Origin: an uncultured Collinsella sp.
Lineage (GTDB): Bacteria; Actinomycetota; Coriobacteriia; Coriobacteriales; Coriobacteriaceae
Assembly (NCBI GenBank): GCA_937926755.1
Contig: CALBBA010000272.1
Span: 1 to 13,986 of the forward strand
DNA: 13,986 nt
Reading direction: 5' to 3'
Shown here: one piece after another, positions 1-5,806 of the stretch
How positions within the stretch are numbered: position 1 is the first letter of the stretch
Layout: every line of letters begins with the position of its first letter
Position numbers and translations under genes: made by a program
The notes under the pieces: model-generated
What the model was told of the DNA's origin: nothing
What the model saw: only the letters and a program-made list of their open reading frames with translations
Databases searched by the model: none

Positions 1-93
1 GCAGGCCTTTCGGACGTGCGTATCGTCCACGACCTCACCGATCGTCCCCGCATCGTTCGAGCCATCGTCACCGAGCCCAAACAGCGTATTTAA
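1..93 (+). CDS. prmC: C-terminal end of a probable release-factor glutamine methyltransferase (partial)
   Basis: Only the last 30 codons and the TAA stop are inside the window, reading in frame from base 1. The peptide contains a stretch of the form SDVRIVHDLTDRPRIVRA. It resembles the C-terminal end of PrmC/HemK proteins, where a beta strand is followed by a 'DLaGrdRvv.a' ending. PrmC methylates the glutamine of the GGQ motif in peptide-chain release factors. The position also fits, because prmC is commonly followed by a tsaC/ywlC-type gene, which appears here after the toxin-antitoxin pair. The catalytic NPPY motif would lie upstream of the window, so the identification rests on a short tail and on context. 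Confidence 0.65.
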   Translation, partial: AGLSDVRIVHDLTDRPRIVRAIVTEPKQRI

Positions 94-110
94 GCTGAAT
101 AAATAGACAT

Positions 111-154
111 TTGCGCAAGTTTGTCCTTGCAATATACCGTAAAACTTCTACTAT
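111..154 (+). promoter_or_regulatory. Putative promoter and operator of the toxin-antitoxin operon
   Basis: The 75 bases between the prmC stop and the toxin start are AT-rich. Two weak sigma-70-like promoters can be drawn. One is TTGCGC (111-116), 16 bases, TATACC (133-138), which leaves the whole ribosome-binding site in the transcript. The other is TTGCAA (127-132), 16 bases, TACTAT (149-154). Within this area lie an 8-base palindrome TTGCGCAA (111-118) and inverted arms GCAAG (115-119) and CTTGC (126-130). Such dyads are typical operator shapes for an autoregulating XRE antitoxin. The operator role is inferred; no binding site is known for this family member. Confidence 0.4.
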
Positions 155-168
155 AGAAGGAGAAAGGT

Positions 169-564
169 ATGTCAAATCAGCTGCATCGGTACCGTATCGT
201 GCTTGATTACATTGAACCTTGGCTTGATGAGCAGGATGAAGCTACGCTGAAGCAGATTTATGCAGACCTTTTGGTGCTCGAGAAGGAAGGTCCCAGCCTT
301 GGTCGTCCGCTGGTTGACCGCGTAAAGGGCTCGAAGCTTCATCATTTAAAGGAGCTGAGAGTGACGTCGTGTGGTGGGCAGATGATTCGCATCCTCTTCG
401 CCTTTGACCCCAAGCGCCAGGCGGTATTGCTATTGGCGGGTGATAAGTCGCGAGCGGGATCGTCAAGGGCAAAATGGAACGGTTGGTATGCGATCAACAT
501 TCCAAGGGCCGAGCAAATATACCGTCGCCACGTAAGGAGGCTCGATCGAGATGGAACTGCATGA
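169..564 (+). CDS. RelE/ParE-superfamily toxin (HigB / phage Gp49-like)
   Basis: A 131-residue protein, probably the toxin of a type II toxin-antitoxin module. Toxins of this fold usually act as ribosome-dependent mRNA endonucleases. Visible hallmarks are the helical N-terminal half (residues 1-40), then LGRPLVDRVKGSKLHHLKELR (about 44-64) leading into strands with IRILFAFD, a central LLLAGDKS segment, and a basic C-terminal helix rich in Arg (RAEQIYRRHVRRL). This pattern matches the HigB/Gp49 family. The start is supported by an AAGGAGAAAGG stretch at 157-167. The 3' end overlaps the antitoxin gene by 14 bases, which suggests translational coupling. Base composition is less GC-rich than the neighbouring housekeeping genes, consistent with horizontal acquisition. 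The target and activity are untested; the family call is fairly secure, the exact subfamily less so. Confidence 0.82.
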   Translation: MSNQLHRYRIVLDYIEPWLDEQDEATLKQIYADLLVLEKEGPSLGRPLVDRVKGSKLHHLKELRVTSCGGQMIRILFAFDPKRQAVLLLAGDKSRAGSSRAKWNGWYAINIPRAEQIYRRHVRRLDRDGTA

Positions 565-853
565 GTATATGGAATCTCGCGGGATAACACGCGACTCCAT
601 TACCGCCGAGCAGGAGAGGACTCGCGATCGTATCGAAGCCTATAAGCTTGCTCAGATTCGCAGGCTAAAAGATCTAACACAGGCGTCGGTCGCCCAATCG
701 ATGGGCGTTTCTCAAAAACGCGTATCCGAGCTCGAGCGTGGGGAATTGGGTTCGATGAGGCTTGACACGCTGAGCAGGTACGCAGAGAGCCTCGGCGGAA
801 AACTGGTTGCAAGCATCGAGTTTCCCGATCGTACCGTTACGCTTGCGCGCTAA
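551..853 (+). CDS. XRE-family antitoxin (HigA-like), partner of the upstream toxin
   Basis: A 100-residue DNA-binding protein with one Cro/C1-type helix-turn-helix. Residues from about 33 on (RRLKDLTQASVAQSMGVSQ followed by KRVSELERGE) give the classic helix 2 / turn / recognition-helix pattern, and the ending LDTLSRYAESLGGKL is typical of HigA-like antitoxins. Residues 1-30 are charged and helical and could contact the toxin. It would neutralise the toxin by binding and repress the shared promoter as a dimer. A strong AAGGAGG (534-540) lies 10 bases before the ATG, inside the toxin gene. Toxin-first order is characteristic of higBA loci and unlike most other type II modules. No clear terminator follows the gene. 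Confidence 0.85.
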   Translation: MELHEYMESRGITRDSITAEQERTRDRIEAYKLAQIRRLKDLTQASVAQSMGVSQKRVSELERGELGSMRLDTLSRYAESLGGKLVASIEFPDRTVTLAR

Positions 854-1001
854 AAATCTTCAATTAACCCCCTCACTTTCACCGACTACTAGAGCCGCTC
901 ACCAAACCAACATGCGCTCTGGGCAAATAGGTTGAACGTTTCGTGCGAGAATGCCCCACAGTAAACAAACTTGCACCAGAGCGTAAGGGGCTGGCATACA
1001 C

Positions 1002-1745
1002 ATGCAGACGGTCTATCGGGTATACGAGGGAACGCGCGAGCCGCATCGGCTTGCCGTCGAGCGCACGGCCGAGCTACTCGGTCGCGGCGGCCTGGCGCTT
1101 ATTCCAACCGAGACGGTCTACGGTGTCGCCGTGGCGGTCAACGCCTTTTCGGACGCCGTGCCTCAAGATACAAGCGAATTCCCATCGTGGCCGCGAGATC
1201 CGCAGGCCACCGTCAACGGCGCCGCGGTCCCCGCACTCGGTACCGGCTATCGTCGTATCTTTACTCTCAAGCAGCGCGAGCTCACCCAAACGGTTGCCTG
1301 GCTGGTCGATGATGCCGAGGCACTCGACCGCTATGGCGTGGATATCCCTAACGAGGCCCGCGTGCTCGCCCGACGATGCTGGCCGGGCGCCCTGACTATC
1401 GTGGTCAAGGCGGCCCCCTGCGTGCCGACCTTTATGCGCGCCGCCGACGACACGGTGGCACTTCGCGCTTCGGCCTCGCCCGTGGTGCAGGCGCTCATCC
1501 GCGCCTGCGGCAGTCCCCTTGCCTGTACGAGCGCCAACACGCACGGCGCACCCTCGCCGGCAAGCTTTGCCGCCGTCGAGGGCCGCATCCTGGAGGGGGT
1601 CGATGTTGCCGTCGACGCCGGTGAGACCCCGTGTCGCGACGCCTCGACCATCGTGTCGTTCCAGCACGGCGGGCTCCAGATCCTGCGCCAAGGCGCACTT
1701 CCCGCATCAGAGATCGAGCGGGTCCTGTCCGACCCGATGCAATAG
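1002..1745 (+). CDS. tsaC: L-threonylcarbamoyladenylate synthase (TsaC/YrdC-type)
   Basis: A 247-residue YrdC-domain protein that makes threonylcarbamoyl-AMP from threonine, bicarbonate and ATP. This is the first step of the t6A37 modification of ANN-decoding tRNAs. Recognisable motifs are ALIPTETVYGV (about 32-42), the lysine and arginine of TLKQRE (K90, R92), WPGALTIV (about 131), TSANTHGAPSP, and DASTIV near the C-terminus. It ends after the YrdC domain, so it lacks the extra Sua5 domain and is TsaC-length. About 28 residues (roughly 47-80) are inserted between the TVYG motif and the KxR motif, and the usual 'PL' after KxR is not seen. A GTAAGGGG purine run (983-990) lies 11 bases before the ATG. 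glpK starts 13 bases after its stop, suggesting co-transcription. Confidence 0.85.
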   Translation: MQTVYRVYEGTREPHRLAVERTAELLGRGGLALIPTETVYGVAVAVNAFSDAVPQDTSEFPSWPRDPQATVNGAAVPALGTGYRRIFTLKQRELTQTVAWLVDDAEALDRYGVDIPNEARVLARRCWPGALTIVVKAAPCVPTFMRAADDTVALRASASPVVQALIRACGSPLACTSANTHGAPSPASFAAVEGRILEGVDVAVDAGETPCRDASTIVSFQHGGLQILRQGALPASEIERVLSDPMQ

Positions 1746-1758
1746 AAAGGTGTAAGCG

Positions 1759-3300
1759 ATGTCGTTGAATCTGGGCAGCCTGGGCATGGAAGATGCCTCG
1801 TTTGACTTTGGCGGTTCCTACATCATGGCGCTCGACTGCGGCACCACCTCGGTACTTGCGACCATCGTCGACGAGTACGGATGCATCGTCGCGCAGGCAC
1901 GTCGCAGCGTCAAAACCAGCTTCCCGCGCCCCGGCTGGGTGGAGCAGGATCCCACGGAGGTGCTTGCCAGCCAGATCGGCGTGATGATGGAGGTTCAGTT
2001 TAAGAGCGGCATCCATTCTGACCGCATCGCCGCCATCGGTATCTCCAATCAGCGCGAGACCACGGTAGTGTGGGACCGCATAAGCGGCCAGCCCATCTAT
2101 AACGCCATCGTGTGGCAATGCCGTCGCACCGCGCCTCTGATCGACGAGCTGGTTGAGCAGGGCGCAGAAGAGCTGGTGCGCTCCCGCACGGGGCTTACGC
2201 TCGACCCGTATTTCTCGGCCTCCAAGGTGCAGTGGATTCTCGACAACGTCGACGGCGCACGCGAGAGCGCGGCGGCGGGCGACCTCATGTTTGGCACCAT
2301 CGACACCTGGCTCATCTACAACCTCACCGGCGGCCAGGTCTTTGCCACCGACTACACCAATGCCAGCCGCACGGCACTCTTTAATATCCATACGCTCGAT
2401 TGGGACGACGACCTGCTGGCGCTCTTTGACGTTCCACGTTCCATGATGCCCGAGGTTCGCTGGAGCTCGGGCGACTACGGCCGCGTCGCGAGCGACATCA
2501 TGACCAACATGCCGCCCATCATGGGCGTGGCGGGCGACCAGCAGGCGTCGCTGTTCGGCCACTGCTGTTTCCGTCCCGGCCAGACCAAAAACACCTATGG
2601 CACGGGCTGCTTTATGCTCATGAACACCGGCGACGAGATCGTCGAATCCAAGAATGGCCTGGTCTCCACCATCGGTATCGCTGCGGACGGCAAAGTCAGC
2701 TATGCGCTCGAGGGCTCTATTTTTGCCGCCGGCTCAACGATGAACTGGCTTCGCAACAACATGGGCATCATCTCGAGCGTGAGCGAGTCGGCACAACTCG
2801 CCGCTTCGATTAGCGACAACGAGGGCTGCTACTTCGTTCCCGCCTTTGCGGGTTTGGGCGCTCCCTGGTGGGACCCGCATGCCCGCGGTATCGTGTGCGG
2901 TCTGACCGGCGCCTCGAGCCGTGCGACCATCGTACGTGCCGCCTGCGAATCCATGGCATATCAGAGCTACGACGTGCTGCGCGCCATGGAGCAGGACGTG
3001 GGGCTTTCGATTGAGCGCCTGTCTGTCGATGGCGGTGCCTCGCGCAACGAGTTCATCATGCAATTCCAGGCCGACCTGCTGGATATCCCCGTGCTGCAAT
3101 GCGAGACGGTGGAGACCACGGCAATCGGTGCCGCGTACTTGGCGGGTCTTGCCGTCGGCTATTGGGAAGACCTGGAAGAGCTGGAGCAAAATGCCCAGAT
3201 CGTTAGGACCTTCCTTCCCCACATGTCCGCCGAGCGCCGCGAGCAAAACCTTGCGGGCTGGCGTGATGCAGTCAGGCGCTCGCTCAGCACCGCACAGTAG
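1759..3300 (+). CDS. glpK: Glycerol kinase
   Basis: A 513-residue FGGY-family kinase that phosphorylates glycerol with ATP to sn-glycerol-3-phosphate in the cytoplasm. The glycerol-pocket residues known from E. coli GlpK are all present by position: R99-E100 in NQRETT, W119 in VWQCRR, Y151 in DPYFSASK, D260-Q261 in GVAGDQQ, and F285 in NTYGTGCFML. The late motifs PAFAGLGAPWWDP and VDGGASRN are also clear. There is an N-terminal extension of about 15 residues before YIMALD. The phosphate-binding loop reads LDCGTTSVL instead of the usual LDQGTTSSR. A GAAAGG (1745-1750) sits 8 bases before the ATG. No glpF or glpD neighbour is visible, so its grouping with tsaC and upp looks positional rather than a glycerol operon. 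Confidence 0.93.
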   Translation: MSLNLGSLGMEDASFDFGGSYIMALDCGTTSVLATIVDEYGCIVAQARRSVKTSFPRPGWVEQDPTEVLASQIGVMMEVQFKSGIHSDRIAAIGISNQRETTVVWDRISGQPIYNAIVWQCRRTAPLIDELVEQGAEELVRSRTGLTLDPYFSASKVQWILDNVDGARESAAAGDLMFGTIDTWLIYNLTGGQVFATDYTNASRTALFNIHTLDWDDDLLALFDVPRSMMPEVRWSSGDYGRVASDIMTNMPPIMGVAGDQQASLFGHCCFRPGQTKNTYGTGCFMLMNTGDEIVESKNGLVSTIGIAADGKVSYALEGSIFAAGSTMNWLRNNMGIISSVSESAQLAASISDNEGCYFVPAFAGLGAPWWDPHARGIVCGLTGASSRATIVRAACESMAYQSYDVLRAMEQDVGLSIERLSVDGGASRNEFIMQFQADLLDIPVLQCETVETTAIGAAYLAGLAVGYWEDLEELEQNAQIVRTFLPHMSAERREQNLAGWRDAVRRSLSTAQ

Positions 3301-3346
3301 GGCTGCGATGGGCTGCTCGATACAACAAACCGCTAAACTAATGCAT

Positions 3347-3404
3347 GGCGTGCGGCGGCAACATTGCTGCACGCCTTGTCAGCAAGGCCGTTTTGCGGCC
3401 GCAA
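3347..3404 (+). promoter_or_regulatory. Leader of upp with three mutually overlapping hairpins
   Basis: The 123 bases between glpK and upp hold three perfect stems that share bases. Hairpin A pairs GGCGTGC (3347-3353) with GCACGCC (3369-3375). Hairpin B pairs GCCTTG (3373-3378) with CAAGGC (3383-3388) around a TCAG loop. Hairpin C pairs GGCCG (3386-3390) with CGGCC (3396-3400). A overlaps B by three bases and B overlaps C by three. The 12-base palindrome TTGCGGCCGCAA covers 3393-3404, just before the ribosome-binding site AAAGGGG (3407-3413). No run of T follows any stem, so none is a standard intrinsic terminator. The layout suggests alternative folding or a dimeric operator, but the function is unknown. 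I see no convincing -35/-10 pair here; TAAACT (3334-3339) is a weak -10 candidate. Confidence 0.45.
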
Positions 3405-3423
3405 CGAAAGGGGCAATCAATCC

Positions 3424-4071
3424 ATGACCGTCACCTACGATGCGTCCCGTGTGACGCTTGTCGATCACCCGCTCGTCCAGCACAAGCTGTCGATCCTGCG
3501 CGACAAAAACACCGGCACCAACCAGTTCCGTCAGCTCGTGCGCGAACTCGCGCTTTTTGACGGCTACGAGGCCATGCGCGACCTGCCTATGGAAGACGTC
3601 GAGGTCGAGACCCCCATCACTACCGCCACGTTCAAACAGCTTGCCGGCAAGAAACTCGCCATCGTGCCCATCCTGCGTGCGGGCCTTGGCATGGTCGACG
3701 GCATCCTCGACCTGGTGCCCTCCGCTCGCGTGGGCCACATCGGCATGGAGCGCGACGAGGTTACCCACGAGCCGCACGAGTATTACTGCAAGATGCCCAA
3801 GGATATCGACCAGCGCATCTGCCTGGTCGTCGACCCCATGCTCGCCACGGGCGGTTCGGCCGAGATGGCCATCAGCTACCTGCGCGAGCGCGGTGTCAAG
3901 GACATCCGCATGCTGTGCATCGTCGCGGCCCCCGAGGGCCTCAAGTCGCTGACCGAGAAGGACCCAGATGTGCATATCTATACCTGCGCCATCGACGACC
4001 ATCTCAACGAGGCTGCCTACATCGTTCCCGGCCTCGGCGACGCCGGCGACCGCATCTACGGCACGCTCTAG
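3424..4071 (+). CDS. upp: Uracil phosphoribosyltransferase
   Basis: A 215-residue cytoplasmic enzyme that converts uracil and PRPP to UMP and pyrophosphate (pyrimidine salvage). The PRPP loop is VVDPMLATGGS (residues 135-145). The N-terminal DHPLVQHKLSILRDKNTGT and the C-terminal uracil-binding YIVPGLGDAGDRIYGT are diagnostic. The length matches the usual 208-215. An upstream in-frame ATG at 3364 would add 20 residues unlike the family, so 3424 is chosen. It is supported by AAAGGGG at 3407-3413, with 10 bases of spacing. upp directly upstream of the atp genes is also the arrangement in Bacillus subtilis, so this is conserved gene order. Confidence 0.96.
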   Translation: MTVTYDASRVTLVDHPLVQHKLSILRDKNTGTNQFRQLVRELALFDGYEAMRDLPMEDVEVETPITTATFKQLAGKKLAIVPILRAGLGMVDGILDLVPSARVGHIGMERDEVTHEPHEYYCKMPKDIDQRICLVVDPMLATGGSAEMAISYLRERGVKDIRMLCIVAAPEGLKSLTEKDPDVHIYTCAIDDHLNEAAYIVPGLGDAGDRIYGTL

Positions 4072-4263
4072 TCGCTGGGCTAAGACGGCCGCGGCTGCAA
4101 ATACGAAGAAACGGTGCGCGCGGACGAACAAAAGGCGACCGCGCGCACTCCTGTTAACGGACGTTTTGCCCTGCAGGGTTCGAGAAAAACGTATTACCGT
4201 ACCTGCGGCATAAAGAAGGTCTTAAGAAAACGAACAGGTGCGTATTAACCGATGCTTTTTCGG
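4072..4263 (+). other. upp-atpI intergenic region with two inverted repeats
   Basis: I see no credible gene in this gap. It holds a perfect 10-base-pair GC-rich hairpin, GTGCGCGCGG (4114-4123) with CCGCGCGCAC (4139-4148), loop 15. It lies about 40 bases after the upp stop and has no T-run behind it, so it may be a weak or factor-dependent transcription end or a transcript stabiliser. A second inverted repeat, ACGTTTT (4161-4167) with AAAACGT (4186-4192), encloses the 10-base palindrome CCCTGCAGGG (4169-4178). A third small stem, AACCGA (4247-4252) with TCGGTT (4260-4265), runs into the likely atp promoter. Confidence 0.4.
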
Positions 4264-4291
4264 TTGTACTTTAGCGATTGGCTCGTACAAT
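4264..4291 (+). promoter_or_regulatory. Probable promoter of the ATP synthase operon
   Basis: TTGTAC (4264-4269) and TACAAT (4286-4291) are separated by 16 bases. The -10 matches the sigma-70 consensus at five of six positions, while the -35 matches only in TTG. Transcription would start near 4298, giving a leader of about 55 bases before atpI. The -35 overlaps the 3' arm of a small stem (4247-4265). This is the best promoter-like sequence in the gap between upp and atpI, but read-through from upp cannot be excluded. Confidence 0.55.
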
Positions 4292-4353
4292 AGTCACCAA
4301 TGTTTGGCGGGAACTGTTCTGTGAAGCGTTAAAAAAGGAAAGTGAGGACGCCA

Positions 4354-4665
4354 GTGTTTCAGATAGCCGATCTGCTCGCTATCGTTGCAGGCGCCATAGC
4401 GGGCGCAATTGCCTTCCTTCCCTTTGTCTTTACGCTCAAGCCGGTTCTTGACGATAAGCAGAATGCGGACATGCTCAAGGGTATGGTGAGTCTGGCGGTC
4501 TCGGCAATCGCCCTGCTCGTCTTTACCTTGGTTGTGTTTGTGTTGTTCGGAGAGGCATTTCGCATGTTCCTCCTGGGCGAGGCGATCGGCTTCGTGGCCT
4601 TTATGGCCGCCTGCACGGTTCGCGTCGCCAAGGCGCTGCGAGATCCTCATGAGGTCGAAAGGTAA
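4354..4665 (+). CDS. atpI: AtpI-like small membrane protein of the ATP synthase operon
   Basis: About 103 residues with three hydrophobic segments: roughly residues 3-27, 44-69 and 72-92, the last ending in a basic RVAKALRD tail. No sequence motif identifies it on its own. The call rests on size, membrane character and its place immediately before atpB, where atpI lies in many operons. AtpI proteins are thought to assist c-ring assembly or stability. The start is ambiguous. GTG at 4354 has GAGGA (4344-4348) five bases upstream, whereas GTG at 4342 would add MRTP but leaves its AAGGAA almost no spacing. The stop is 3 bases before the atpB start. It could equally be an unrelated membrane protein occupying the atpI slot. 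Confidence 0.6.
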   Translation: MFQIADLLAIVAGAIAGAIAFLPFVFTLKPVLDDKQNADMLKGMVSLAVSAIALLVFTLVVFVLFGEAFRMFLLGEAIGFVAFMAACTVRVAKALRDPHEVER

Positions 4666-4668
4666 GTC

Positions 4669-5472
4669 GTGGAAATTTTTGAAAAGCTGCCTGATGAGAT
4701 TAATCATCTGGTCAGCGAGTTCAGCTCCACCCCTGTCGTGGGCGATCTGAGCTGCGGCATCACGCAGTACTCGTTTTGGCTGATCGTCTCCACGATCGTG
4801 CTCCTGATCGTCCTGGCCGTGTTCAAGAAGAAGCAGACTTTGGTTCCCAAGGGCTTCTTCGTCAACGGTTTCGAGTACATCATCGAGTACGTCGAGAACG
4901 ATATCGGCAAGGGTGTCGTGGGTGAGAACTGGAAGAAGCACTTCCCGTTCCTGTGCTCGCTTTTCCTGTTCATCCTGATCAACAACATGATCGGCCTGAT
5001 CCCGGGAATGAAGCCCGGCACCGGCGCAATCGGCTCCACCGCCGCGCTCGCCATCTTCGCCTTCGTGTACTTCATCTACTACGGATGCAAGGCTCACGGC
5101 GTGATCGGCTACATCAAGAGCCTCGCCCCGCAGGGCGTGAGCTTCCCGATGAACGTGCTCGTGTGGGTCGTCGAGCTTTTCTCGACCTTCCTGCGCCTCA
5201 TCACGCTCGCCGTCCGTCTGTTCTGCAACATGTTCGCAGGACACGTGGTCATGGGCTCGTTCGCCATCATGGCGAGCATGTTCATGCAGCCGCTGCTTCA
5301 GCAGGTTTCCGCGGCCCACGCCGTCGGCGCCCTGCCTTCGCTGGCCTGGCTTGCCATCCTCATCCTGATCTATGCGATCGAGCTTGTGGTCGGCGCCATC
5401 CAGGCTTACGTCTTCACGGTCCTTACCGCCGTGTATGTCTCTGAGGCAGAGGAGGTCGCGGAGGAGGAGTAG
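4669..5472 (+). CDS. atpB: F1Fo ATP synthase subunit a
   Basis: A 267-residue integral membrane protein that forms the ion half-channels against the c-ring. The essential arginine is R183 in AVRLFCNMFAGH, equivalent to E. coli aR210. Q245 in GAIQAYVFTVL corresponds to the conserved glutamine of the last helix. There are five to six hydrophobic helices (about 35-52, 92-112, 121-140, 160-182, 188-210 and 226-255). The acidic C-terminus EAEEVAEEE is unusual but plausible. Translation starts at GTG, with GAAAGG (4657-4662) six bases upstream and overlapping the end of atpI, which suggests coupling. A 124-base gap follows, the only large one in the operon. Confidence 0.95.
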   Translation: MEIFEKLPDEINHLVSEFSSTPVVGDLSCGITQYSFWLIVSTIVLLIVLAVFKKKQTLVPKGFFVNGFEYIIEYVENDIGKGVVGENWKKHFPFLCSLFLFILINNMIGLIPGMKPGTGAIGSTAALAIFAFVYFIYYGCKAHGVIGYIKSLAPQGVSFPMNVLVWVVELFSTFLRLITLAVRLFCNMFAGHVVMGSFAIMASMFMQPLLQQVSAAHAVGALPSLAWLAILILIYAIELVVGAIQAYVFTVLTAVYVSEAEEVAEEE

Positions 5473-5484
5473 TCTTCCGTTCGC

Positions 5485-5580
5485 GCCTTAAAGGTAAGGC
5501 AATTCGTTAAACCGCCGGTGCCCGTACCCATGGAGCCCGGCAGTTATAAAAAGGTTATCCTGCGTGAAATAAGACACGCA
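5485..5580 (+). promoter_or_regulatory. atpB-atpE intercistronic hairpins, including one beside the atpE ribosome-binding site
   Basis: Three inverted repeats occupy this 124-base gap. They are GCCTT/AAGGC (5485-5489 with 5496-5500), GCCGG/CCGGC (5514-5518 with 5537-5541), and a perfect TGCGTG/CACGCA (5561-5566 with 5575-5580) with the A-rich loop AAATAAGA. The last stem ends four bases before the strong AAAGGAGG (5585-5592). A TATAAA at 5545-5550 resembles a -10 but lacks a good -35. In E. coli the leader before the c-subunit gene boosts its translation, because c is needed in about ten copies. A similar role here, or RNA processing, is inferred. Confidence 0.45.
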
Positions 5581-5596
5581 CGACAAAGGAGGAATC

Positions 5597-5791
5597 GTGG
5601 GAGTTATCGGTTACGGTCTCGGTGTTATCGGCGCTGGTCTTGCTATCGGCCTGTCTGCTCTGGGTGCTACGGGTGCTATGGCCCGTCAGCCTGAGGTCCA
5701 GGGCCGCGTGTTCACCGTCTTCATCATGGGCTCCGCCTTCGGCGAGGCTCTGGCTCTGATCGGCTTCGTTGTCGCGCTGATCGTTAAATAG
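5597..5791 (+). CDS. atpE: F1Fo ATP synthase subunit c (proteolipid)
   Basis: A 64-residue hairpin of two transmembrane helices that oligomerises into the rotating c-ring. Helix 1 is glycine-rich (residues 3-28), the polar loop is ARQPE (29-33), and helix 2 carries the ion-carrying carboxylate E50 in GSAFGEALAL. The protein is short for the family (usually 70-90), because helix 1 begins right after the initiator. The GTG start follows AAAGGAGG (5585-5592) by only four bases, and I see no earlier start with better support. The residue after E50 is Ala, and the helix-1 site equivalent to the Na+-ligand Gln is I17, so the features of sodium-type rings are missing. Proton coupling is the inference. 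Confidence 0.93.
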   Translation: MGVIGYGLGVIGAGLAIGLSALGATGAMARQPEVQGRVFTVFIMGSAFGEALALIGFVVALIVK

Positions 5792-5806
5792 CACGGAGCG
5801 TCAAGT

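Noticed and set aside
943..1395. An open frame starting before and overlapping tsaC in another frame
   Set aside because: It overlaps the conserved YrdC coding sequence and reads as a Ser/Arg/Pro-rich shadow protein with no motif.
3364..3423. An upstream in-frame ATG that would extend Upp by 20 residues
   Set aside because: The added residues do not resemble any Upp N-terminus and would read through the leader hairpins, while the ATG at 3424 has a well-spaced ribosome-binding site.
3968..4213. A small open frame running from upp into the upp-atpI gap
   Set aside because: It begins inside upp in another frame, lacks a ribosome-binding site and has low-complexity composition.
4294..5319. A 341-codon minus-strand open frame across atpI and atpB
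   Set aside because: Its composition, rich in His, Glu and Asp, is the complement of membrane-protein codons. It crosses two real genes and the likely atp promoter.
5545..5550. TATAAA as an internal promoter before atpE
   Set aside because: No acceptable -35 lies 15-19 bases upstream, so I recorded it only as part of the intercistronic region.
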